Origin: Prasinococcaceae sp. CCMP 1430
Lineage: Eukaryota > Prasinodermophyta > Palmophyllophyceae > Prasinococcales > Prasinococcaceae
Assembly (NCBI GenBank): GCA_013416795.1
Contig: RQSC01000032.1
Span: 853,566 to 906,796 of the forward strand
Length of the DNA stretch: 53,231 bases
Direction: 5' to 3'
Made by a program: the position numbers and the translations under genes. Below, piece by piece: positions 1-8,997 of this stretch (position 1 is the stretch's first letter; each line of letters begins with the position of its first letter). The notes under the pieces were generated by a model. It was given only the letters and a program-made list of their open reading frames with translations. It did no database searches and was not told the origin of the DNA.

Positions 1-2
1 CG

Positions 3-2661
3 CCCTCCTCCGCCTGCCGCGGGGGCGCCGGCGCTGGCCCCTCGGGCGCGCCAGCGGTGGCGGCGCTCGCCGCCGCGGCCGCGTTCACGGCGGCCGCGGC
101 GGCGCGCAAGATGCGTCTTCCAGACGGCGACGCCACTGCGCGGGGCGACGCAAAGGCAGAGGACGGTGCGCCGGACGCCGAGGCGTCCGCTCCCCAGAAC
201 GAGGCCGGCTCGCTCGCGGCGGAGGACGGAGATGCCGGCGAAGACGCGGCGGTAGATGGCGCGCAGCTAGATGACGCCACGGCCGAGGACGGTACGGCGG
301 ACGCCGAGGGGTCAGCTCCGCAGAACGAGGCCGGCTTGCGCGATGGGGAGGAAGAGGGGCAGCGGGCCGACGGCCCGGTGGTGGCGAACTTGAGCGAGGC
401 GGCGGATGACTCAGAGGTGGTCGACGACCAAATAGTCGACTCGGAGGACTCAGAGGCGGTCGACGACCAAATAGTCGACTCGGATGACTCAGAGGCGGCC
501 GACGACCAAAAAATCGTCGACTCGGCGGACTCGGAGGCGGCCGACGACCAAACCCTCGTCGAATCGGCGGAGTCGGAGGCGGTCGACGACCAAATCTTCG
601 TCGACTCGGCGGACACCGAAGCGGACGATTCAACAGACGCAGACCCACAACAAGAGCTGGCAGCGGACTCCGCGGTCGCTTCGGGAGGGTCGGTCGACTC
701 GGACGACGACGAGAAGGCGTCCATTGCCGAGCGCCTGCGCGCCAAGCTCGAGCGCTTCACGCAGCGACCGCGCGGGCCGCCCGAGCCCGAGCCGGAGACG
801 GCCAGCCTGGTCGCCGACGCCGAGCAATACCACGTCGACGACGCGGAAGCGGCCGTCGATGTCGACCACCACCCCCACGTCGACGACGCGGAAGCCGTCG
901 ACGCCCTCCCTCCCACCCCGCAAGATGCGGCAGCTGAAGTCGATCTCGACGCCCTCCCGCCCACCCCCCAAGATGCAGCAGCTGAAGTCGACGACGACGC
1001 CCCGCCCGCCCCCCAGGATGCAGCGGTCGTCCAGCCCGGTGGCGCGCAACCGAGGGCGAAGGAGGTCGCAGACACGAAGAACAGCTTCTCGAGGCTGGCC
1101 GAGGACGCCCTGGTGCCCAACGTCCACTCAAGGCCCGCGAACGAGGTCGCCGCCGAGGCGGCCGAGGCGCGCGAGCAGGGGTACGAGACGTGGGCGGACA
1201 TGGTGGCGTGCGAGGCGGTGCGGACCGGCCGCGACTCGCGGCTGACCGACGGCGCGGTGGAGCGCCTCGCCGCCGTGCGAGCGCGGCTCGGGCGGCTCGC
1301 GGCGATGGGGGAGGGCGACCACGGCGACCACAGCGCCGCCCTCGGGGGCGTCTCCCTCGACGCTTACGTCGACGCGCTGCAGGCGAGCGGCCAGCGCCTG
1401 TTCCACAGCTACTACATGCACGAGGCGCACGGCAGCGCGGGCCGCGCGGCGTTCCTGCACTCGCTCTCCCGCACGGCGCGCCTGGTCGGCGAGGTGTCCA
1501 TGTCGGTGGGCGAGGGGGGCTTCTCGGACGTCTTCTGGTGCGAGTCGCCCGAGGTGGCGTGGCCCGGCTGGAAGGGGCGAGCGGTGCTCAAGTGCTGCGA
1601 GTACGGCTACGAGGGCCTCGGCATGGCGTTCGCGGAGGTCGAGGCGTCGGCCCTGGACATGCTGCCCCCGCACAGGGGCGTGGTCTCGATGGCCGCCTGC
1701 CACCTCGACTTCGACGAGCAGATGGCATACCTCGTGCTCGGAAACGCCGGCGAGAGCTTGTACAACCTCCGGGAGGAGTACGACATGTCCCCCACCCAGA
1801 TTCGACGCCTGCTGCAGCAGCTGCTCGAGGCCCTGGCGTTCATCCACGCCCGGGGCGTTGTCCACCGCGACTTGGTGCGCGCGCGCCCTCGCACGCGCAA
1901 GGAGTTCCCCCGATAGCCCCGCCCCCACCCCACCCCAACCCAACCCGCCCCCCGCGCCGCCCGCGCGACTCTGGAGCGAGCCGCTGACACGCGCGCCCGC
2001 GCGCGCCCCACCACAGAAACCTGCCAACGTGGTCATCAACGCGGAGGGCACGGCGGTGCTCATCGACTTCGGCACCGCGCGCTCGCCCGCCATCGGGGAC
2101 CTCCTGGAGGACCCGCGCATGTACGGGACGCCGGGCTTCCAGGCGCCGGAGCTGCTGTTCGGCGACGCCGACCAGCACGACCTCGAAGCGTACGCCAAGG
2201 TGGACGTCTTCTCGCTAGGCTGCGTGGCGTACTACCTCGTTTGCGCGCAGGACATCTTCTGCGACATCGGCACGTACGAGCGCGGCACGTGGGCCTGCCG
2301 GCTCGACCCGCGCATAGCGGACGTGGTCGAGTCTTGCGACCCGGACATGGTGACGCCGCTGGACTGCATCATGAACATGGCGCGCTTCAGCGACTACGAG
2401 CTCTCGCCAGAGCGCGCCGAGGCCTTCACCGAGGAGTGGCTCATGGACGCGCCCAAGCACCCCGTTGAGACCCTCCGCGAGCATCTGGAGGTCAACATGC
2501 GCGGCTTCCCGGCGGAGCTCATCGACGTGGTCGAGGCGCTGCTCTGTCCAGACCCCGCCGCCAGGCCGACGGCCGCCGAGGCGCTCGAGATGCCTTTCTT
2601 CAAGGAGGGCCGGGACGAGGACGACGCCCTCTACAAGCGCGTCGTCGCGAAGGCGCTGTAG
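3..2661 (+). CDS. Ser/Thr protein kinase-like, N-terminal acidic repeats (5' partial)
   Basis: Eukaryotic-type protein kinase. The frame is open to the left edge of the window, so the start may lie outside; the first in-frame ATG is at 111. Residues encoded by about 390-640 form an acidic imperfect repeat (DSEAxDDQIVDS type), and 900-1020 carry a second repeat (LPPTPQDAAAEVD). The kinase domain follows: glycine loop VGEGGFSDVF (near 1500), AVLK lysine (near 1590), then HRDL at the end of exon 1. A 142-bp intron (1875-2016, GTGCGC...CAG) joins HRDL to KPANVV in exact phase, followed by IDFGTA and the GFQAPEL activation-segment end. The stop is TAG at 2659-2661. The catalytic HRD, DFG and APE motifs are all present, so it is probably active. 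The long disordered N-terminus is unlike common kinase subfamilies and I cannot name the subfamily or substrate. Confidence 0.85.
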
Positions 2662-2670
2662 GGCGGCTGT

Positions 2671-2694
2671 GCGCGCGCGCGCGCGCGCGCGCGC
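2671..2694. repeat. (GC)12 dinucleotide repeat
   Basis: A perfect alternating GC run lies just after the kinase stop codon. Alternating purine-pyrimidine tracts of this kind can adopt Z-DNA. Similar but shorter runs recur in intergenic spaces and introns throughout the window. Confidence 0.9.
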
Positions 2695-2719
2695 ATCTGC
2701 CTCCCTGTGGGTGGCCGCA

Positions 2720-2724
2720 TGTAA
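2720..2724 (+). terminator. Candidate TGTAA polyadenylation signal of the kinase gene
   Basis: TGTAA lies 59 bp after the kinase stop. UGUAA is the usual near-upstream poly(A) element in chlorophyte algae. The assignment rests on position and on the same motif following other genes here. Confidence 0.45.
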
Positions 2725-2870
2725 GGCGTCGGCGTAGCCCCGGTGGCGCGTCCCGAGCCGCTCGCCTCTCGCGCCCACGCGCACGCGCGCGGCAATGGCA
2801 GCGCACCCTGCAACACGCGCTCGCACGCGTTCGATGCAGGCACAGAGAAGCAGAGCCCCCGGGAGTTCGC

Positions 2871-3536
2871 TTACAGTTGCGCGTGGCTGCGGGTCGCGGT
2901 GAGTTGGGGCCCGAGCCACATGCCCGGCGACGGCGGCCGGAGCAGCGGCGCATCGTGGGCGCCGCGGCCGCCGTCGCCTCTCGGCTTCGCTGAGGGCGGC
3001 CGGAATCGCTGGTAGCCCTGGCGCGCCGCGGCTGCGACCCCCATCGTCGTCCGCCGCTCGGCGCTGCGACCGGTCAGCTGTGACTTGGTCGGGGCTGACC
3101 TCGCGCTTTGGCCAGCACGCGTCGGCACCGGCGGCATCCTCGCGGTTGAGCCGGCCGACGCCGACGCTGCGGGCGATGGCGCCCGCCCTGGGGCGGCCGC
3201 GCCCATCCGGGGCATCAACGGTGGCCGCGGTATGACGTACGCATGCACCGCAGCGGCGGCGTGCGCGCCGCGGCGGTGGTTTGCACCGGCGTCTCCATCG
3301 TCGCCGGAATCGGGATCGTCGGGCCACGCCTCCCAATCGATGTCGTCGTCGTCGTGCCCGCGCGCCGCCGCGCTCGTCTGCGGCATCGTCCCTGCCGCGA
3401 CACGTGGCATTCCCGCCGGGAGCCCCCGCTCCGGCGCGGGGGCTGCAGCGGCGGGCTCAGTGGTCGGATCTGCAGCGAGATCGTCTGCCGCAGCAGGCGC
3501 GCTCGTGGCGCTCGTGCCGTACATGCGCTCGAACAT
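2871..3536 (-). CDS. Hypothetical acidic/alanine-proline-rich protein (uncertain)
   Basis: I do not recognise this protein. The minus-strand frame is open from beyond 3900 down to TAA at 2871-2873; the first ATG in the recognisable part is at 3536 (MFERMYGTS), giving 221 aa. Just upstream in the same frame is a helical-looking segment ([16 protein letters not shown]) that suggests coding continues into sequence overlapping exon 1 of the GARP gene on the other strand, probably through an upstream exon. An acidic patch (DDDDIDWEAWPDDPDSGDD) and a proline/arginine-rich tail are visible. The stop codon sits inside a minus-strand TGTAA motif. The plus strand here (3085-3558) is also open but its translation is less protein-like. 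It could be spurious in this GC-rich DNA. Confidence 0.35.
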   Translation of the reverse strand: MFERMYGTSATSAPAAADDLAADPTTEPAAAAPAPERGLPAGMPRVAAGTMPQTSAAARGHDDDDIDWEAWPDDPDSGDDGDAGANHRRGAHAAAAVHAYVIPRPPLMPRMGAAAPGRAPSPAASASAGSTARMPPVPTRAGQSARSAPTKSQLTGRSAERRTTMGVAAAARQGYQRFRPPSAKPRGDGGRGAHDAPLLRPPSPGMWLGPQLTATRSHAQL

Positions 3537-3597
3537 CGCCAGGGCCGAGGTGACCTGATCGCGGTCAGCGGCGCCGTACTGCGCGCGCAGGCGCGCG

Positions 3598-4330
3598 ATG
3601 AGCCCCCCGCTGGGAGTCGCCGGCCGCGCGGCCGCGCCCTCGCCGCCGCCGCGCGCGGCTGCGAACGGAGGCGCCGACGCCGGCGGCGCCGCGAAGGCTT
3701 CGGGGGCCGGGGGTGCGCCCAAGCACGGGGCGCCCAAGCAAGGACAGGGATCCAGAAAGCGCCCGGCTGGCAAGGTGCGCCGCGCCGCGCCTCGAGCCTC
3801 GATCCTACTCGCACGCGCATGAGCACGCGCCGGATCTGCGCTCAGAGCGCCACGGGCGCACACAGGGGCGGCCGCGGCAGGGTTGGGCGCGCGCGCTTTG
3901 CAGCAGTTCGCATGAGTCCTGCCCCCGCGGAGCCTCGCTGACGGGCTGGTGGTGTGGTCGTTCGGCCGCCCCCCTCTTTCTGCCCCTACCTCGCGCCGTG
4001 CACGGGCGCGCGTGTGGCTGCCCCCCCCCACACACACCCGCGCCCCCGCTGTCCGCCCTGTCCCCACCCTTCGCCGATCTCGCCCACTCGCAAACGCGGC
4101 AGGATGATGATGGTGGCGGAGACGCGGCTGGTGGAAAGCGCCCGCGGCTCGTGTGGACGCCGCAGCTGCACCGCCGCTTTGTCGACGCAGTGCAGCACCT
4201 CGGCATCAATGCCGCCGTGCCGAAGACCATCATGCAGCTCATGAACGTGGAAGGCCTCACGCGCGAGAACGTGGCGTCGCACCTGCAGAAGTATAGGCTT
4301 TACCTCAAGCGGCTCTCCAACAACCCGTGA
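3598..4330 (+). CDS. GARP/MYB-like transcription factor, LUX/PCL1-type
   Basis: Nuclear DNA-binding protein with one MYB-like GARP domain. Exon 2 (4103-4330) encodes [19 protein letters not shown] followed by [19 protein letters not shown] and [13 protein letters not shown], i.e. the SHLQKYR signature of the family. The sequence around [19 protein letters not shown] is closest to plant LUX ARRHYTHMO/PCL1-type evening-complex factors; the algal ROC15 clock protein belongs to the same class. My model starts at ATG 3598, uses donor AAG|GTGCGC at 3775 and acceptor GCAG at 4102 (328-bp intron, phase 0 on both sides) and gives about 134 aa, short for the family. Exon 1 ([16 protein letters not shown]) is inferred; other upstream exons are possible. 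A circadian role is inferred from family membership only. Confidence 0.8.
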
Positions 4331-4590
4331 ACCACCTGCGGGGCGCACGAGCAGGTCCGCTGCTGCGGCAGCCTCACGCGGCAGGGGCGCTGGGGGAACC
4401 GCATCGCGCGCGCGGGCGCGGCAGCGGTGCGGAGTGCGCACTGCGCTGCGGCGTACCTCTCGCCCGTGCACACCCAGCCGCACGTGCGGTGCCCGGCCGA
4501 ACGCGCCGCTGTCTCGTCTGACACCGTAAACGAAACCCGACACTATGTAGTCCTCGCTAGCGTGTTCTACGATTTACTGTGTGGCGCGAG

Positions 4591-5886
4591 TTATGCTGCT
4601 GCGGGCGGTGCACTGCCTGCCCCCGCCTCGTCGCCGCCGCCGCCGCCCTTCTTGGCCTCGCGCGTGCCCTGCTTGGGGCTGTTCGGCTTGATGATCCACC
4701 TATCGAACCACTCAGGCACGGTGACCTTGAGTGGCCTCGGTCGGGTGGACACGCCTGGTGGGGCCTGCGAGTAGTCCCTCCCAACCAGGCGGCCCATCTT
4801 GGCTAGTTTGAAGTCTCGCGCTGCGACCGTGAACGCCAGCGTGAGCGCACTGCCGAGCGCGACCGCACACACGCGCAGGTGGTCCCTGGTCTCAACGCCG
4901 GTTGCGGCGGCCAGCAGGCAGATCAGCACGCCGCCCGCGCTCACCGCAATGCCCGTCACACGCTGGTCGAGTGGGTACGAGCCCACGCTCGCCTCGCGCT
5001 CGCTGCTGCGCGCGCTGCGCGGACTCGCCGCAATGTAGCAGCGCGCGAGCGCGTAATACGCCAGGTGCGCCGCCGCGACGAGCGCAGCGCCCACTGCGGG
5101 AAAGTCGGCGCCCACGGCGTGCGTGTAGCCAGCCAGCGAGAGCGCGTGCGCGCACAGAACAAGCGCCGCGTGGCGCTTCGCCGCCGCGCGCTCGCGCATG
5201 CCCGGCACGCACGTGAGCGCCGTTTGCGTGGCGTACAGCTCCCGCAGCCAGAACGCAATGGCGGCGGGCAGCGTGACGAGCAGCGCGGCGAAGAGTGCCG
5301 CGTCGCCCAGCACGGCAGTCTGCCACGTCTGCATCAGGCCCAGCGGCGCGAGCAGTGAGCCCTCCAGGTACACCATGGCGGGGTAGTGGGTGACGGCCAG
5401 CATCGCGAAGCATCGCACGGCGAGCGTCACGCCCACGAACACGAGTGTGCCGCGCACGAGCACCAGCGGCAGGTCGAGCAGCACGCGCTCGGCCGGCCCG
5501 GGGGTCTGGGCGTCTTCGATGGCCGCGTCAAGGTCGGCCTGCGAGGCCTCGCGGCGCGCGCGCTCCTCCGGCGTGACGCTCTCCTCGTCCTCTGCGGCCA
5601 TGCGCTCGAACAGCTCCCCAAGGTCGGGAGGCGCGCGCTCGCCCTCGCCCTCGCCCTTTGCGCCCTTGCCGGCCTCGCCCCCGGCCCCACCGCCGCCGCC
5701 GCCGCCGCCGGCAGCGCGCACGAGGCCGCCGCCGCTACCGCGGCGGCCGCCCGGCGAGACGCCGCCGCCATCGCGCCTCGACACCCGCGCAGCCTCCCCC
5801 TCCCCCGCCCGCGCTGTGCCGCCTGCCACTGCCGCACACCCGCGCAGCGCCAGGCTCGCCTCCCCAGCCTCACAGCAGCGCCTCAC
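4591..5886 (-). CDS. Multipass membrane protein, family not recognised
   Basis: Minus-strand frame of up to 431 codons with no ATG before residue 96 (ATG at 5601); a stop lies in frame at 5902-5904, so either translation starts at 5601 or a 5' exon is spliced on. The N-terminal about 95 residues are Gly/Arg/Ala-rich with a GGC-repeat glycine tract. An acidic amphipathic stretch (FERMAAEDEESVTPEERAR) precedes six hydrophobic segments at about residues 135-165, 192-215, 239-257, 262-286, 309-330 and 338-355. The soluble C-terminus contains VPEWFDRWIIKPNSPKQGT and a Lys/Gly-rich tail. An organellar (plastid or mitochondrial) membrane location would fit the basic N-terminus but is inference. I do not recognise the family. 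It diverges from the next gene across about 1.2 kb. Confidence 0.65.
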   Translation of the reverse strand: MRRCCEAGEASLALRGCAAVAGGTARAGEGEAARVSRRDGGGVSPGGRRGSGGGLVRAAGGGGGGGGAGGEAGKGAKGEGEGERAPPDLGELFERMAAEDEESVTPEERARREASQADLDAAIEDAQTPGPAERVLLDLPLVLVRGTLVFVGVTLAVRCFAMLAVTHYPAMVYLEGSLLAPLGLMQTWQTAVLGDAALFAALLVTLPAAIAFWLRELYATQTALTCVPGMRERAAAKRHAALVLCAHALSLAGYTHAVGADFPAVGAALVAAAHLAYYALARCYIAASPRSARSSEREASVGSYPLDQRVTGIAVSAGGVLICLLAAATGVETRDHLRVCAVALGSALTLAFTVAARDFKLAKMGRLVGRDYSQAPPGVSTRPRPLKVTVPEWFDRWIIKPNSPKQGTREAKKGGGGGDEAGAGSAPPAAA

Positions 5887-7061
5887 AGCAGCGGGTACGT
5901 CCTAGCCAGCCAGTGGTCGCACCTTGGTCGAACCCGGGTAATTCGAGGAAGTGCTGGCTTTGAATCGGCTTGACATGAGTCTGACCGGGTTCCAAACTGG
6001 GCCAAGTTGTGCCACTACCTCGACTGCCTCGGCTCCAGGCACGGTCGTTGTATTAGGGTTTATTTGTTGAGCATTTTACATTCAATTGACGGCTGAAATG
6101 GAGCAAACCCTAAATTGCGTTAGGGGTGGAACGCTTCACGCTCAGACGTGCAGTGTCGCGTGCTTCCCGCCCCACGCGCAGTGCAATCCGCAGGCTGCTC
6201 ATCAGCCGGCCGCGGATGGAGAATCGGTATCAGATGTAGGGTCTGTTCTTTAAGTCATGACGCATTCTTTTTGGAGGAATTTGGTTTGGGTTTGGTCCGC
6301 CTTATCTCCTATTCTCTGCCCTGTACTGGCGCTCGAGATCCGCGCCGGGCGGGGTGGCCCCCCGGCCCAGGTGCGAACGCATGCGCGCCGCGCACGTCGA
6401 AACGCATGGGGGGTTTTCAATGCGTTTTGACCTCGGGGTTGGGGGACGGCCGCGCGCTCCCGACCTCGGCCGCCTCGCGTGAGGCACAGGAAGGGGGCGC
6501 CCCCGCCCGCGCCATTCCGGCGCGCGAGCGACGTATTCCATCCGAACTCCACTGTGACGCCTCGCCGGCCCTCGCATCCGCAGCACGACGAGCGGGGGGG
6601 CGCGCACACGAGTGCGCAGTGCAGTTGGGGGTTCGGATGTTTTAGGATAGATTATAGGGTTTCTAAAGTGGCGTTCCCGGAAAATTCCCGTTCCCCCGCG
6701 GGCGAACGGGCCGTTCTGCGCGCGCCCAAAAGCGGCGCGGAGGGAGGGTGAGCGCAGGGGGGCGCGCGGGCGGAAGCGGGCGCGCGCGAGCGCGAGCGGC
6801 GGTGCCGAGGTGGCTGCGCGCGGGTGCCTCTCTGTTTGCCTCCCTCGCGCGCGCAGGCGCGCCCAGGGGCGCGCCGCGCTCGCGCGCCGTTGGCTTTGTG
6901 ATGCGATGCGACGGGAAACTGCCGGCCTGACGCGGCTGTCGCGGCCCCCCTCCACACGTCTGCGCGCCGCGCCAATCCGCCCACGCGCGCCTGTCCCTGC
7001 GCCCGCCCGCCCGCCCACGCCGGGCTGCGCGCGTATAGACAGCGCCCCCGGAGGCGAGGAC
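5887..7061. promoter_or_regulatory. Divergent intergenic/promoter region with two telo-boxes
   Basis: This 1.2-kb spacer separates divergent genes. It holds an AT-richer core (about 6040-6130) with TTAGGGTTT at 6053-6061 and the reverse form AAACCCTAA at 6105-6113, both exact plant telo-box matches. A weaker ATAGGGTTT lies near 6654. No convincing coding sequence is seen; open frames here are GC-driven. Confidence 0.6.
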
Positions 7062-8879
7062 ATGGAGCACCATCACGCCTTGCCGAGCGCGCCCGGCAGC
7101 GGTCCCGCGGCCAACATCGGGGTCGGCGGGGGCGTGGGGCGTGGCAAAATGCTGCGCCCCCCGTCAGCCTACGATGATAGCGACGGCTCCGGGGACGACG
7201 ACTCGGATTGCGGCAGCGATGGCGACGGCAGCAGCAGCAGCGATGGCGAGGGTGACGGCACCGGGGACGGTGGGGCGGCCGGGAGCGACGGCGACGGCGA
7301 CGACGAGGAGCTGCTGCACCGCACGCGCTTGCCTGGCCGCGGGCCAGCGGTGCCATTTAGTGGCAAGAGGCTGCGACCGCCGGAGGCCGAAAGCGATGAC
7401 GGCGACGGCGACGACAATGGCGGCGGCAGCGAATCGCAAGGGGAGGAGGAGATGTCGGACTTCTCAGACGCCGACTCCGTGGAGATTTCGGAGGACGACG
7501 ACGACGAGTACGGGCCCATCAGCAAGCCAGCAGCCAAGAAACTCAAGTCAGATACGCGCCTCGGCAAGTCGCAACGCACGCCGCCCAAGCGGCAGGCGCC
7601 CTCTCGCTCCGCAGACGCCCGTGACGCTGCCGCTGCCGCCAAGGTTCCCGCCGCCGCGGCCACGCCGAAGGCAAGAGCCAAGCCCAAGGCGCGCGCTTCC
7701 TCCAAAGACGCGACCCCGAGTCGCAGGGATCGCCGCACCTCAAGCAGCCCTGCGCCGCGCCCCAAGGCGGCGAGCAAGGGGAAGAGCGCCGCCGAGAAGG
7801 AACAGGACGAGTTCAATGACCGCGTCGCGCGACGCACCGAGGAGAAGCTCAGGGCGCTTAAGCGCGGCAAGGGAGCGGGCACCGGCGCCACGCCGCCGAT
7901 GGGCAAGACCCCCTCGCCGGCGAACGGCACGCCTTCCACGGGCGGTGTGAGCACGCCCATTGAGAACGAGGAGAAGGTGGAGCGCGTGCCCACGGCGCGG
8001 GAGCTCGTCGAGCTGGCTGACAGGTACTTCTCCGAGGGGCGCAAGCTCAAGCACACCGCCGACGATCTCGACAAGCAGGCTGCTCAGATGCGCGCCAAGG
8101 GGCAGACCGCCGAGGCCTCAAAATACAAGCGGGAGGGCGCCTCGGTCATGCTGCGGTCATGCTTCAAGTTCCTGCTGGCGTCGGCAGGGTACAAGGAGAA
8201 GGGGCGCGAGTACAGCGCTCGTGCAAAGGGCTACACCAGGGGGACGCCCGAGCACGCAGCGCTCGTGAACAAGGCCGCGGGATTCACCAACAAGGCGGAC
8301 GAGATGATGCCGAGCACGATCAACCTGCTCGACCTGGCCAGCAAGAGGCTCCAGAAAGTCCACCTGCCGGCGCTCGAGGTGATCGCGCTTGCCGTGCGGG
8401 CGGCGGCGAGCCAGCGCCAGCTCCTGTCCCGCCTGTCCAGGCCGGTGTCGTCGCAGTCGCGCAGGGAGGTGGCCATGCAGGTACTCGGGCCCGCGCACAT
8501 GGACCCGGCCGCAGGCAAAGTGAAGCCGCTGTCCCAGGATGCGCTCAACAGCCTTGAGATCAGCATCGGAAGCGTCGCGAAGGACGTCCAGCGGGTGCAT
8601 CGCGACTCCAAGGACTCGGCGGCCGCGTGTTCTGCGTGGCAGGCACTGCAGGTAGCCACCAGCGTGTACGAGGACCACACGCCGCGCACAGAGGAGGCCA
8701 CCAAGGTGCTGTCCTCGGCAAGCGTGCTCACGAGGTTCGGTGGCAACGTTCCGTACGAGGACATGGCGGCCCACGGCATCGGCCTCCTGTCGGATTTTTC
8801 GGGTGAGGCCTTCAACGCGCCCTTCGTGAGCGCGGCCGCCAGCGCACGCGCCGAGTTCAACGCTCGCCGCATGGCCTGA
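7062..8879 (+). CDS. Nuclear acidic protein with AF4/CW-type C-terminal helical domain
   Basis: Intronless 605-aa protein. ATG 7062 (MEHHHALPSAPG) is chosen because upstream sequence in the same frame reads as non-coding. Residues about 30-150 are Ser/Asp/Gly-rich and acidic, 165-275 are Lys/Arg/Pro-rich with NLS-like KPAAKKLKSD and repeated KPKAR blocks. From about residue 314 a helical region begins with LADRYFSEGRKLKHTADDLD and continues with YKREGASVMLRSCFKFLLA. That arrangement (a K-L-K-H-x-A-D segment followed by a long helical repeat) resembles the C-terminal homology domain of AF4/FMR2 proteins and the matching region of plant CW-type zinc-finger proteins. No CW finger is seen. A nuclear, chromatin- or transcription-linked role is inferred. 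The similarity is by eye and needs a profile search. Confidence 0.75.
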   Translation: MEHHHALPSAPGSGPAANIGVGGGVGRGKMLRPPSAYDDSDGSGDDDSDCGSDGDGSSSSDGEGDGTGDGGAAGSDGDGDDEELLHRTRLPGRGPAVPFSGKRLRPPEAESDDGDGDDNGGGSESQGEEEMSDFSDADSVEISEDDDDEYGPISKPAAKKLKSDTRLGKSQRTPPKRQAPSRSADARDAAAAAKVPAAAATPKARAKPKARASSKDATPSRRDRRTSSSPAPRPKAASKGKSAAEKEQDEFNDRVARRTEEKLRALKRGKGAGTGATPPMGKTPSPANGTPSTGGVSTPIENEEKVERVPTARELVELADRYFSEGRKLKHTADDLDKQAAQMRAKGQTAEASKYKREGASVMLRSCFKFLLASAGYKEKGREYSARAKGYTRGTPEHAALVNKAAGFTNKADEMMPSTINLLDLASKRLQKVHLPALEVIALAVRAAASQRQLLSRLSRPVSSQSRREVAMQVLGPAHMDPAAGKVKPLSQDALNSLEISIGSVAKDVQRVHRDSKDSAAACSAWQALQVATSVYEDHTPRTEEATKVLSSASVLTRFGGNVPYEDMAAHGIGLLSDFSGEAFNAPFVSAAASARAEFNARRMA

Positions 8880-8997
8880 GCTTTGGGGCGGCGGGGCGGC
8901 GGTCCGCGGCGCGGCGCCGCCGCTGGCGTTCGCGCCAGGGGCACGCTTCGCCGATCTGTCGGCGTGGCGCTGGCGCACGTCCTAACGATTATTAATT

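Noticed and set aside
3085-3558. Plus-strand 157-codon frame upstream of the GARP gene
   Set aside because: Low-complexity Ala/Gly/Ser without structure; the minus-strand frame is more protein-like, though neither is secure.
5925-5950. GGTCGAACCCGGGT, resembling a tRNA T-arm
   Set aside because: No matching D-arm, anticodon or acceptor stem could be folded on either strand.
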